This document shows positions 1-11,097 of a stretch of 64,000 nt of DNA, one piece after another. Every line of letters begins with the position of its first letter. The first letter of the stretch is position 1. Where the stretch lies: positions 61,302,539-61,366,538 of the forward strand of contig CM060976.1 in NCBI GenBank assembly GCA_030765065.1, in the 5' to 3' direction. The stretch comes from Deroplatys truncata (Eukaryota; Arthropoda; Insecta; Mantodea; Mantidae). The position numbers were made by a program, and so were the translations under genes. The notes beneath the pieces are model-generated. The model ran no database searches. It was not told the origin of the DNA and saw only the letters and a program-made list of their open reading frames with translations.

Positions 1-58
1 GAATACTGGGATCTCTGGTTTGAGAAGCCAGATCACTGACCACTCGACCACAGAGGCA
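1..58 (-). repeat. tRNA-like SINE head, cut by the window edge
   Basis: Read on the minus strand this has a box A-like stretch (TGGTCGAGTGGTC), a short stem-loop with CTGG/CCAG arms in the anticodon position, and the start of a box B-like region. That is the layout of the tRNA-derived promoter of an insect SINE. The body would lie to the left, outside the window. A genuine tRNA pseudogene is the alternative. Confidence 0.4.
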
Positions 59-60
59 TG

Positions 61-1160
61 ATTATTTAGATTTTCATCGTGAAACATTATGAACATTTGG
101 CATAGGTTTTCATTTTTGAAACTCAGTAACTTGAAGACTAAGAAAATACCGAAATAAAATTGGAAATCTTCAATGTTTATGCAAGAAAAATTCCAGATTA
201 AATTTTCAGGCAGTTTGACCGAAAACTTTCGAAAATAACATTTTTAATGGTGCATACATTTAAAAGTTATATCATTCACGCTTTCTACGATTTATTTTGA
301 AACATGCTGTGCGTGTGTTGGAATGCGTTGTGCTTGAGATGAATAAGATATGGATATGGCCTCACTAGATCAATAGTGTTTCAACATTATCGTTATACAT
401 TTGAATAATTAATGTGCGTCTCTATCAACTACATAACTTCAAAGAGTATTAACGGAAAGTTAGGCTTATTTGTAGGAAGATATGTGGATTGACTTCCTCT
501 TCCTTTGTTTACTGAAGAGTTTTACGCAGCTCTGTTAATCGCTAGTTGCATGCATTAACTTTTGGCTTAACTCCAGCCCGTTTATCGTGCTGATTTTGAC
601 ACTTGAAGGAATACTTTCTCACATAACAATGATAAGGAATAACGGAGACAGGAACTGAGAGCCATAGATATTTCGAGGTAAAGTTAATGAGTTATCCCAA
701 AGCCATGGATGAACAAGAAGTCATTGCAAATCTCACAAAGAAGGCGTCAAGTGGAAGGTTTGTTGTACTACGCAATGGTGTGAGCAGAATTCAACATCAA
801 TCGCTATGTTCTCTGTACCAGCAACACGTCATCTAACAAAAACCTCTGCAATCCTTTCTCTCCTCGAATTTGCCAAAAACTTACAAAATTCAAGCAGAAG
901 TTTCGTTAGATAATTTTGAGAGCCCATCCAACATTTCCAGTTCCATAGTAACTGAGATTCCCGTCGATTGACGCGAACCAAGCACGAAAATTTTTACAAA
1001 TATTTGTGCACTGCACGTTGTGTTCGTATCTATCTGCTGCGATGGTTTTTAGGTTTCTTATATACTTAAAATAGTTTTTTTTAAGGTTTTTCTTGATTAA
1101 AATAGTTTCTTTTAAGTTTTGCTTCGTGAAGCAATACAGGTATCAACAATTTTGCTTTTC
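61..1160. other. no recognisable feature
   Basis: AT-rich sequence without a convincing coding frame. Two near-identical tracts around 1070-1125 repeat the pattern AAAATAGTTT followed by TTTTAAG. Nothing else was seen. The 3' untranslated part and end of the hAT copy to the right could lie here, but no terminal inverted repeat was found. Confidence 0.4.
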
Positions 1161-1166
1161 TGGTAC

Positions 1167-1545
1167 TTAGTTGTAAGATTTATTTTTTGGCTTAAAGTAG
1201 ATAGTTACATGCATTCTCAAATTTTCTGGCGTAAACGATTTCCTATTATCACGTAAGACATTCTTGTATGAAGAAAAGCTTCTTTCAACGGAACATGACG
1301 TCATTGGAGCGTAGAATATTGATGCCAGTGCAGCAGGTTCTAGGGGTAATTTTTCTGTATACTTTTCTCCCTGTAATACTGTATTGATGATTTTCATATC
1401 TTCAAAACCAAGATTTCGTTGAATCTTCTGCAACTTTGAAGAACATGCAACTCCCATTGGTCTAGGTATTTCTTTACTGGAAACATTGCCGATGATATCT
1501 AGAGCATCTTTCAATGGCAAAGTTGTACTTCCCAGCCGGAGATTA
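1167..1545 (-). pseudogene. hAT transposase, C-terminal dimerisation domain
   Basis: The minus-strand frame encodes about 117 residues. The second half, with SIFYAPMTSCSVERSFSSYK and then NRKSFTPENLRMHVTIYF, matches the hAT-family C-terminal dimerisation domain: a small-residue/SVERSFS core followed by an R-x4-T/S-x-ENL helix. It runs to a stop after FKPKNKSYN, so the true C-terminus is probably present. Upstream the frame (ANLRLGSTTLPLKDALDIIG) is cut at about 1545 by a TA microsatellite and the inserted repeat, and resumes beyond it near 3191. It is the 3' part of the gene whose DUF659-like part lies at 3191-3686. Inactive as it stands. Confidence 0.75.
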
Positions 1546-1547
1546 GC

Positions 1548-1548
1548 T

Positions 1549-1576
<28 letters not shown>
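1548..1576. repeat. (TA)n microsatellite at an insertion junction
   Basis: An uninterrupted alternating TA tract directly at the boundary between the hAT coding sequence and the inserted family A repeat. It may have grown from an AT-rich target duplication. Confidence 0.9.
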
Positions 1577-1577
<1 letters not shown>

Positions 1578-1579
<2 letters not shown>

Positions 1580-3190
1580 TCTGATGTGTTACACTCACAT
1601 GACTTTCTCTACGCTTGTAAAAGCTATTTTTAAAAACGCTTATTCTCCATCTACTTCAAGTTAATCCAGATAAACCTTTGCAGACTCTATCTTATTGCTA
1701 ATTTTCTTGTAGGTGCAAGGGGAATATGGTAGGCTTTAAGCGATAGTCAAATCTTTTAAGAGCTGGTTGCTATGTGGAGCATTGCATGCTCTTTGCATGT
1801 CCAAGACATAAAAAAAATAAAGCATTTTTTGGAAACATGTCCGTGTGTGTGTCTTGTGTGTCTATGTGTGTGTGTCTGTCTGTCTGTCTGTGAACAGCAT
1901 AACTCAAAAACGAAAAGTCGGATAAACACCAAACTTAGTATTTAGATTCAATGTGTTCCAGGGATGCGACATGAAAGTTTTCAAGAAAATCCCCCCACCC
2001 CAAACCACCCCTTACATGGAACATTTTTCGAAAATTTTTATTTTCTCAAAAAGGGCTCTAACTATTTTGATTAAAGTACCATATGTTTATGACATTTTTA
2101 TGGCAAATAAAATATCTTGAATTTTCTGTGGATGCCCCTAAAAGTCTTCATTCTGAACGACTTTTGCATAACTTGTAAACCGCAAGAGATAGACAAAATT
2201 TTACTACATAAAAATGTAGATCTCGTTAAAACATACAATATATGTCAAACATATTTTTTGTAAAGTGAACCATTTTCGAGATATTCCTTGTTATTTCTTT
2301 GAATTTTACAATACTTACACTTATTCTCACCTGAGAATTCGTTTTTCTTTTTTTATGTTCTTGACATGCAAAGAGATTTTACATATAGCGACCAGTTCTA
2401 AAAATATTTGACTATCGCTTAAGGTCTACTATGTTCCCCTTGTTTTGTATTTGCAAGGGTAATATAAAAATACAGTAGCCTTTAAACAGACATATCTCTT
2501 AATAACTGGTTGCTATGTGCAGCACCATTCCCTTTGCCGCAGATTAATACTCTTTACAAATCCAAGACAATAATGAATAACGAATTCCCATTTGAGAAAA
2601 AGTATAAGTACTGGAAAATTTAAGGGAATAACAAGCAGTATCTCGAAAATGGTTCAATAAAAAAAATGTATATGACATAAATTGTGTATTTTAACGCCAT
2701 CTTCATTTTTTGTGTAGTAAACGTTTGTGTACTCTCTTATGGTTTACCAGTTATGCAAAAGTCGTTCACAATGAAGAATACTTTTGCAGACATTCCCAGA
2801 AAATTCAAGATATACATTTTATTTGCCGTAAAATGTCTTAAACATATGATACTTTAATCAAAATCGTTAGAGCCATTTTTAAGAAAATTAAACTTTTCGA
2901 AAAATGTTCCAAGTAAAGGGTAATCTGGGGTGGGGGAATTTTATGGAAAACCTTCGTGTCGCATTTCTGGAAGATACTGAACCTAAATACCAAGTTTGGT
3001 GTTTATCCGACTGTTCGTTTCTGAGTTATGATAGAGAGAGACATACACACGCGCACGCGCACGCGCACGCACACGTTTCCAAAAATGCTTCTTTTTTGGA
3101 TTCAGGAGGCCTCAAAACATATATTTCCGGTGAAATCTCGCTATCGAATACTTCCCCTACTTACTATACGTAGTAGAGAAAGTAAAAAAG
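1578..3190 (-). repeat. family A repeat, rearranged copy with a long inverted repeat
   Basis: The left end (about 1578-1815) is a family A 3' end in minus orientation, starting CTGATGTGTTACACTCACAT. From about 1820 to 2445 the sequence runs in the plus orientation (AACATGTCCGTG ... CTATGTTCCCCTTG), then switches to minus and continues to the normal 5' end at 3190 (TAGTAGAGAAAGTAAAAA). Positions 1822-2445 and 2446-3120 are therefore imperfect reverse complements with almost no spacer, able to fold into a hairpin of about 620 bp. A simple reading is a minus-strand copy that gained an inverted duplication of its own middle, or two copies recombined. It interrupts the hAT gene. No coding capacity was recognised. 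Confidence 0.85.
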
Positions 3191-3686
3191 TGTCTTAATA
3201 TATGTAAGGGAAGCGGCAAGACTGGGACACGAGTGATTTCTTAGCCTTTGCAATGCAGGAAACTTCTGTTTCATCCAATTCATTGACAACATTTTTAATG
3301 TCTTTTAAGTGCTCAGCATAGTAAATGGCAACAGACAACCAGTTCCCCAGCGGGTAAGTATCGGCTCAGGTGGAAGAGGGGTTGTTGGTACTTTCTCTTT
3401 GAACAATTGTATATGTGTTGGGGCTTTCAAGAAAACCTCCTTGACCATAGATATCAGGCTGTTCACATCACTGAAGTGGCTTCTAACCACCTCTGCAAGG
3501 TGGTGCAGGCCGTGGGCCAAGCACGTGACATGTAGCATGGTCGGGTGGAAGGACTGTAGAACCCCCGTCCGACCTTCAACATATAGGCAGCACTGTCCGT
3601 GACTAAAAAAGGCGAAGTGTGGATCTGCAGCAATCCACTTTTTCAATAAATGTGATTTAGGCATTGTTTCACTATACAACAATTAC
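3191..3686 (-). pseudogene. hAT transposase, N-terminal start fused to DUF659-like region
   Basis: Minus-strand reading gives MPKSHLLKKWIAADPHFAFF, like the start of a BED-finger hAT transposase. It jumps straight into a DUF659-type segment: VTDSAAYMLKVGR in one frame, then QSFHPTMLHVTCLAHGLHHL, VFLKAPTHIQLFKE and PPEPILTRWGT in the next. The zinc finger and much of the N-terminal half are missing, so this copy has an internal deletion plus at least one frameshift near 3560-3575. Reading continues (YYAEHLKDIKNVVNELDE) down to the family A insertion at 3190 and resumes at 1545. The piece order matches one hAT gene transcribed leftward. Confidence 0.75.
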
Positions 3687-3689
3687 ATT

Positions 3690-6050
3690 AGAAAAGCACT
3701 CTCAGTGTACTCTGTTGTACTCTCGGTGAACGATTGGAGGTGATCCCGTTACGCAGGTTACGCTCCTTCTGACCTATCAGCTGCATCCAGGTGTCATCAC
3801 GTCACATGTGTTACGTTAAACTGTAGTCGAACTATATACTGGTGGTGGAAATAGTTTTACAATGAGTTTCAATCCGAAAATAACATTCTTCATTTCGAAA
3901 AAGGAAAAACAGCTATTTAGGTTATTTTAGGCGTAATGAAATTCGCATATTCTGCTCCATGAAGTGTGACACGAATATATATCTTGAAATGTGGTAATTA
4001 AATAGCAAGGAAAAATATAGGTTAAAACCTAAAAATCCGGGCCCTAGTAATAACAGATGCTTACAGCACTTCCTGAATAGACGAATCATATATTCACCCT
4101 TCAATGTAGGACCGGAATGAACATTACTTCTGCTTATCATCTTCATTGACTGACTGCACTGCGAATATTCAGCGATCATCTACTCCTTCCTTGTTTTGAA
4201 CTTAAGAGGGGCTGAATGCCAGAAAAAGCATTAAACCTGTATCAACCACATGTTGACACAGCTAACAACCAGACCTGCTGAAGACACCCTCTTATAATTT
4301 TGACCGTAACTCCTTATTAGTATTCTTAGCAAGGCTGTTCCTCTACAACTATGCCGAATATGGTGCGTTCTGCCTCGCTGTAGGGTTTCAATAATGCACC
4401 GCAACAAGTGATCACTAGTTTCTGCACATAACACACAGATTTCACATTTATTTTCGTCTCATTACTCTCGGTCTATAATGTGAGCCATTCTCACTTGAAA
4501 ACATTTAATTTGTAGATGACTCCCTTTTCTACACTTACGACTCAAAATGCTGTTACAGACAGTATATCTGCCCTCTCAATGATCCACATATCTAGCATAT
4601 AATTCTGTATAAAAACATTTTTCATGTCAATTCTTCACCGTATGGTACCTACAGTTAAAGCGACGAGGAAATAAGATGCCCACATTCGTTTTCAACAAGA
4701 CAATATGCAGTACGGAAGTTTTCCAAACCATACAGTTTTCATCTTTCAGCAATCGCTGCAGCTCATATCCAAAAAAGTAATTCCAGCAAACAGACAAAAA
4801 TCAGGTCAGCTTGTACAAGAGCCCATGTTTACTGTCTATTTCGCATGTAACAGTACTCGAACTGGAGATGCTGATGTGCGAAGCAGATGTGGAGCAGGTT
4901 GCTGCCGAGTATGGTAGAGATGAATGCCCTCGTTTACATTGATGTTTACGACTATATTCATGTCACGCCGGCCCCATTTGAAGGGCGGGGTAGGCTACGA
5001 ATATCTAGAAAATTATTATTGGATCCGGTGTCCAAGTTTGTCGTAACATTTTACGATTTTCACCAGTTTATCGAATGAAGATTATATCAAGCTTGTATCA
5101 TTTGCACGCAGATAGCTCCTTTGATCGAAGTAATTCGTAGCTAATTGCAGAAGCATTATTATGCTTCTGATTTTCTCATAAAACAGCATTAATACAGAAA
5201 ATATAAAGCGGTCGACGACACGTCTTTAATATCAAAGCACGATTCCTAAGGCTGTTCTTTTTTGGTGTTTAATGATATCTGTTGAAAATAAGGACTTTTT
5301 GCTGCAGCCATTGAGAGAAGATTCAGAGTTCCATTTCTTGAGGAAAATTATTTGCATTTAATATCTACCTGTTTAAGTTAAATAATTAACACCTACTTAA
5401 GGAAAGTCCAAATTTGGCTCTATATTCAGTCGTGCTAATGAGTTTGATATAGCATTTTAGAAGAGTATTACTGAACGAGTTTAGTGTTTTATACAATAAA
5501 GGAACAGAACACGAGTGGCCTCCCGAAAGATTTAAAGATAAGATGAGCTCATCCACGAAGGAAGACACGCAGCGATCAGTAACTCCACATTTTATGTGCC
5601 TTTTCATTGTCTTTTTGACGTCTTTTCTGAATTTGATAGCAGTTCCACACGAGGTTAACTGCATTTAAGTAGTTTTATATAAGAAATACAAGTAATAACT
5701 CGGGAGAGAAAATTAAGAGAATAATCCAAATGAAGGCTGCTGATAACTTATTTATGAAAATTTGAACTATTTTTAAAATGCCATTAAGAATTTGAGTTAG
5801 TAAAGGGTATATCGCAAACTTGCGTCCTAGTACAGAATAAATTATACCGCATTCTAAAAGACTGCTAATCAGGGACTTGGGTTGGGACTTTTCTGTCTCA
5901 AAGCGTTTAAGAGATGTACACCACTTTATGGCTCCCGATCGTCAATCTTAACAAATCGCGTGTAAACCGGGTTAGAAATCATTACTTCTACGACATAGAT
6001 AACGAAGTTTCTGACTCAGTATAGGGTATAAACACAGGCAGTCTCAACTT
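3690..6050. other. no recognisable feature
   Basis: Several short open frames occur on both strands (for example 3922-4179, 4705-4917 and 5386-5664), but none shows a family motif or good splice context, and overlapping frames are equally open. The promoter-side end and terminal repeat of the hAT copy should lie just right of 3686 but could not be delimited. Confidence 0.4.
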
Positions 6051-6059
6051 AATTAGGAC

Positions 6060-6770
6060 TGATACCCACACCCTAGCAACAGAAATGGCTATTTCTATCG
6101 ATACATACTACCTTCAGATATTTCGCCGCGGTGTCATTCCGCGATGTTAATGGTGACTGCAACAAGAGTTTCAAAAATCCACGGTGTGCAGATACATGAA
6201 GGAAGTATTCGGAGCAATTATTTACTAGTCGAAGTATCGGAAGGTGAAAAGGCTACTACAGTTATTCAGGAATTTTACGCAATCGTACATTTTCCTGGCA
6301 TTGTAGGTACCCATGTATGCATTTTAATACCTGGTGGACACAACACTTGTAATACAAGTTTACTAACTACAAATATTATAGCATGGTGGTCAGAATGTTT
6401 GACAAGTCAACTGAAAATACTGATCAAGACAGGGAGAAGTAATTAGGGCGTTCTTTTAGGTGACAATGAGTGTCAAATGACACCTATTTAATGAACCTTC
6501 GCTGAACTGTGGTTAAGAACACGTGGTTGGGTATCATGGAAGGAAATATGCGTTACGCTGCTCTTTTGTCCTTGAAGCACAACTGCAGCCGACGGTAAAC
6601 GTTTCTGCCGTGAATCTTCACAAACGTATGTTAGAACTCGCCATAATCGACACACCATCATTTTACGCGATTATCGTTGACGACAGTGCAAAAATACACG
6701 AGGTGTTAGTTTGATGCCCCTCAAGCTACATTTATTGATGGCCAATGGAATCGAGTTGATAGATGAAATT
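6060..6770 (+). pseudogene. PIF/Harbinger transposase remnant (HARBI1-like)
   Basis: Conceptual reading across frames gives the ordered landmarks of a PIF/Harbinger nuclease. A helix-turn-helix part (QKSTVCRYMKEVFGAII) is near 6170-6225. A catalytic-domain start (GEKATTVIQEFYAIVHFPGIVG) is near 6244-6306, where the expected AIDCTHI is altered to THVCILI. Then come PGGHNT and, after a deletion, CNTSLLTTNIIAWW near 6348-6390, a LLGDNE block near 6450, and a degenerate C-terminal helix region near 6510-6620. Frameshifts and stops separate the pieces, so it is dead. PIF/Harbinger elements normally pair this nuclease with a Myb-like protein; none was seen. The 3-bp target duplication and terminal repeats were not found. 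Confidence 0.65.
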
Positions 6771-6784
6771 TGGTCATCATTTTC

Positions 6785-7510
6785 AAAAAAATTAAAACAT
6801 TAGCTTTTATGCCAAAAATACTTTGAACCTTTACCTTCAATTGCATACTAAGACTTTAGCTCTCAGTGCCAGTTTCAAAATGTGACCAATTATATCCCCA
6901 AGAGCACACGGCCTAATAGCCTTTATTTACTTCCAAAGCGCTTTACTCGATTTTTAATTTTCTTACAGTTTTTGCGCATTAAAAATGTTCCACACGATGT
7001 AGTTTGCAATCACCTTGTTCAATTTTCAGCAGAAAGTCAGAGAGAATGAACTTAAAAACTAGCATATGACTTTTGTTACACTCTTAAATTGCTCAAAGTA
7101 TATCATAATTCAATCGATCACTGAGGATATATCGTCACAACAATTATATTTACTTTCTGAAACAACCAGAAAAGTGTTTTGTGTGTTAGTATTTAAATAA
7201 TGTGGGAGATTTTTTTTCAAGATTAGGATTTCTGCATAGTGTGCAACATGTGATAAATTATTATAGTAAAGGCAAAGCAAAATATTTTTTCTCAAAAGCT
7301 ATTGAAAATATCTGCATGAAATTTAAAACACACTTATAATTGTGGCAGAATAGCATGTAACAAAATTTAGAGAACTTTAGGATAAAAACTGCGATATTTA
7401 GAAATTTCAGCAATGGGTACCCTCCAGTCGTCGTGCAACCCCAGATATCTTGAAGTCAGATGGTGTAAATACAACCAAATGCCTGTTCACCGGATCTGCT
7501 CTCTCTCTCT
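6785..7510. other. no gene; short block shared with 57.1 kb
   Basis: AT-rich. About 50 bases near 6985-7035 (ATTAAAAATGTTCCACACGA and following) resemble 57137-57195, suggesting a decayed dispersed repeat. A CT-rich tract at 7498-7513 precedes the candidate exon to its right. Confidence 0.3.
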
Positions 7511-7515
7511 CTCAG

Positions 7516-7630
7516 TTCACACCTCAGTTTGCTTTAAAGACTGCGGAGGAAGAAAAGGGGCATTCAAGGTTAATGAACCGCTCGTTTAATCTGGAGCAAG
7601 TAACATGTTGGAAGGGACTGTATTTGGATG
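7516..7630 (+). other. candidate internal exon, product unrecognised
   Basis: A pyrimidine tract ending in CAG (7500-7515) precedes 115 bases open in one frame only, beginning FTPQFALKTAEEEKGHSRLM. They are followed by a strong donor-like site, G|GTGAGTA, at 7631. The encoded stretch of 38 residues matches no family I know. The pyrimidine tract could simply be a CT microsatellite, and a 115-base open frame is easily random, so this is a weak candidate. It could also be part of a dispersed repeat. Confidence 0.2.
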
Positions 7631-7639
7631 GTGAGTAAA

Positions 7640-8073
7640 AAAAAAAACAAAAGTTGAGGGTAGAACAAGTCAGTCAGTCAGTCCATCCCGGTCACGCATC
7701 AATGAGGTTGCGGTGTCCGGTCCGGCTTGACTTGATAATTGGAGGAACCATAAATGTGCCATTACACCGGATCAACAGTTCTGCATGCAAATGACATATC
7801 ACGAGTAGCTTCTTGCTGCAGATATTTACATCAGATAGCAGCACGTCTAGGCGCTGCGCCAAAGATGCTTGCTAGTGTGTGTACTGGCTGTAAAATACAC
7901 ATCCACATGTCAAGAATGCTAATGCTCAAGATAGTAACAAATTCCATGATAATGAGCGCTTAAAGTTGCACTTAATGACATATTGTTTTGCGCATGGCAA
8001 GTAGCACTGAAGACTACATTAATGCAATATGTTCCGATGACCCCAAAACTGAGCGATTCCCTTACACACAAAA
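7640..8073. other. no recognisable feature
   Basis: Contains an A-run at 7638-7650 and a short (CAGT) tandem near 7667-7682. No family signature was seen. Confidence 0.3.
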
Positions 8074-8930
8074 AACAGAAACGTTGCACTCACATGGCTT
8101 TCTCTACTCACTCTTGTACAAACTATTCTTTCAAGTGCTTATTCTCCTGTCTACTTAATTTTAGTCGAAATAAACCTTTGCAGAAATTGTCTTATTGCAT
8201 AATTTCCTTGGAAGGTACATCGGGATTTGAGGAACAGTAGGCTTTAAGCGATAGTCAAATTTTTTAAGAGCGGATCGCCATGTAATGTTCTCTTTGCATA
8301 GCCGAGAGAGGGAGAGAGAAAACCGAATAAGACTTCCCATTTGGGAAAAGTATTTTAAAATGTAAACCAATAACAAAGGATATCTCGGAAATGGTTAATT
8401 CGACACTCCAAAAAAAAAAAAAAAACATTTTACATAAATTATGTGCTTTAACGAGATCTACATTATGAGTATAGTCTTACTGTTTACCAGTTATGCAAAA
8501 GTCATTCAGAACGAAGAGGACTTCAGAGGCTATTCTCAGAAAATTGAAGATAAACATTTCATTTGTCATGACAATAGCTTAAACATGTGCTTCTTAATTC
8601 GCATTGTTACAGCCGTTATTGAAAAAATAAAATTTTAAACTAAATTTTCCAAGTAAAGAGTAGTTTGGGGAGGGTGGATTTTCTTTGAAAATCTTGTGTC
8701 GCATCCTTGGAAGAAGCTGAACTTAAATACTAAGTTTGGTATTTATCCAAATTTTCGTATCCGAGTTATACTGTTTACAGATACACACACACACACGTAC
8801 GTTTTTTTTAAAAGGGCTTTTTTATTTATTCAGAGGGCCTCAAAACATGCATTTCTGGTTAAATCTAGACATCAAATTTTTGGGTGGAATGCAATGATTT
8901 CCCTTCTTGCTATACGTAATAGAAAAATTA
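8074..8930 (-). repeat. family A repeat, near full length
   Basis: Starts after an A-run with the diverged 3'-end motif (GTTGCACTCACATGGCTTTC) and ends TATACGTAATAGAAAAATTA, the reverse complement of the family 5' end. A GA microsatellite (8284-8315) and an A-run (8409-8425) sit inside, and the short CA tract (8764-8778) lies at the conserved microsatellite position. The first part resembles subfamily 1 (the 16.5 and 38.3 kb copies). Open frames within it are non-coding shadows. Confidence 0.85.
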
Positions 8931-9423
8931 ATAATTAATTTAATAAAAATTCGTCAGTCATTTTTCAAAAAATCTACATGTTTGTTTGGTGAATTGGAAA
9001 ATTCCTGAAGGTCTTCATCTTGTATCGTACACGGACCTGTTTAAGAAACACATTTTAAACTTCTCTACATTTAATTTTCGTTTTTGAAGCATTATCTGCC
9101 AGCAGACGCAATACGGATACACATGCACATTTTTCTAAAACTTCTCATTTGTATGGAGGGGGATTCAGGTTGCCCTGTATCCTATGAAATCCCGTTATCG
9201 ATTATTTTTCATGGAATATATCTTGGCAGCATATGCTACATTATAAGGATTTTCATTTCATTATTTCCCAGTCTAAATGACTAATTTTAATTTAATATAA
9301 ACATATCAACTTGCGTGCTGAGAGCGAAGCTTAACTGCATTTTAGGTTTCAAAGTTTCATCCCCTCATCCTTAACTATGCCTTCTTAAAATTGAATATCA
9401 CACCTCTATGTTTTGATACCTAT
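8931..9423. other. no recognisable feature
   Basis: AT-rich spacer between two family A copies of opposite orientation. A few bases around 9180-9215 (TATCCTATGAAATCCCGTTATCGAT) vaguely recall the family A 5' part but are too short to call. Confidence 0.3.
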
Positions 9424-10304
9424 CTTTACTTTCTCTACTACGTGTAGTGAGGGGAAATATTATATTCCACCCAAAAATTTGATGTCGGGATTTCACCGGA
9501 AATATATATTTTGAGGCCCTCTGAACCCAACAAAAAAGCATTTTTGAAAAAGGCCCGTGTGTTATGTCTGTGTGTCTGTGAGCTGCATAAATCAAAACGA
9601 AAAGTAGGATAAATACCAAACGTGGTACTTATGTTCAGTATTCTTCCAAAGATGTGGCATGAAGATTTTCAAGAATATCCCTCCCAAAGTACCATTTGCA
9701 TGGAACATTTTTCGAAATTTTTTATTTTCTAAAGAATGGCCCTAACGATTTTAATTAAAATACCATATATTGAAGATATTTATATGATAAATAAAGCGTA
9801 CATCTTGAACTTTCTGGGAATAGCCTATGAAGTCCTCTTCATTTGGAAGAAATTTATCTACAATCTTATATAGGTAACTGGTAAACGTTAAGCGATAGAC
9901 GAGCATGTACTACAAAAAAACTTGTAGAACTCTTAAAATCACACAATTTCAAGCAATGTTTTTGTGATATAAGTCATTTGCGACACATCCTTTATTAATG
10001 GTTCGAATTGTTCATTACTTGGTCATTCTTTTAAAGTACCGTCAACATTCAGTTGTTTCTCGCGATTGCATTGAAACGGTACGGAATTTTAAGGCCAGCA
10101 TATAGCGCTCAGTTCTTAAACATTTGACTATCGCAGTTCCCTTTGTATCTATAACTAAATGTGTAATGTGTCTTTCTGCAAAGGTTTATTTGGATTAAAA
10201 TGAAGTAGATAGAAAAATAAGCTTTAGTAAGAATAGTTTGTATATCCTTTAATACATGATAGAAATGAGAAAAAGTTATGCGAGTGTATCACATTTGACT
10301 TTTG
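9424..10304 (+). repeat. family A repeat, subfamily 2, near full length
   Basis: Begins TTTACTTTCTCTACTACGTG and continues with the family 5' block (CCACCCAAAAATTTGATG, CACCGGAAATA). The 3' part carries the subfamily 2 pattern (TTGTTTCTCGCGATTGCA, CATATAGCGC, AAATGAAGTAGATAG). It ends with a decayed GAGAAAAAGTTATGCGAGTG and CACATTTGACTTTTG. No coding content was recognised. Confidence 0.85.
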
Positions 10305-10640
10305 AAAGGGCATTCATTTGTCCTCATATCTTTTGTCTCCTAATGTTTTGACAAGCTGGAGGTTTTTGAATTTTAACAAAGAATGGATTAGTCAGTTGGA
10401 TGAAAATATTATTTTCGGAAACCTATAGAATGTTGTTAATTAATTTTACTAAATAAACTCTTCAAAATGTACTCCAGTGTTTGTTAAATAACAATACAGC
10501 GTATTCCGGAACTTTTCGCACAGCTGTTCTATTAAATATGCTCAATAATCTGCGAGTTTGCTGAATTCAGTTCTGATCGACATTATAACTCAAATCTTTG
10601 TGACAGAGCTTTGTAAATATACCTTATTTTTTTAAAAAAA
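10305..10640. other. no recognisable feature
   Basis: AT-rich spacer between an upstream plus-strand and a downstream minus-strand family A copy. No motif was identified. Confidence 0.3.
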
Positions 10641-11097
10641 TTATGGTGTTACATTTACATGGCTTTATTATCGTTCATTTTTATACAGCTTCTACAAACT
10701 ATTCTAACGAAAACTTGTTTAGCTATACATTTCATGTTAATTGAGATAAAGCTTTGCAGTAGTAGTTTCATTACACACTTTGCTGACGATAAAAGATGCA
10801 TAGAGGAAGCCGAATTGATACTCAGATGTTTAAAAAATTGGTTGCTATATCCTGGCCTAGAAATGTCATACTCTTTCCTCTTTCGCGAGAAACTGGATAG
10901 CGACAACACTGGATACTGTTGATGACAGAAAAAAGCTATTTGAAATAAATTGTGTGTTTTAGAGAGATCTATATTTTTTCTACACAAGTTTTTTATATAT
11001 CCTATGGTTTGCCCGTTATACGAAATTCTATAAAATCCATTCCCGATGAACAGGACTTCTTCATAGGCTATCCAAGAAAATTTGATATATATATATA

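Noticed and set aside
2904..3173. 89-residue ORF with an alternating His-Ala repeat
   Set aside because: It is a translation of the CACGCG microsatellite inside the family A copy; the same region in other copies is not open in this frame.
1578..3190. Family A as a Helitron or as a CRISPR-like direct repeat array
   Set aside because: No 5' TC and 3' CTRR ends, and copies occur in both orientations with variable spacing and no spacer pattern.
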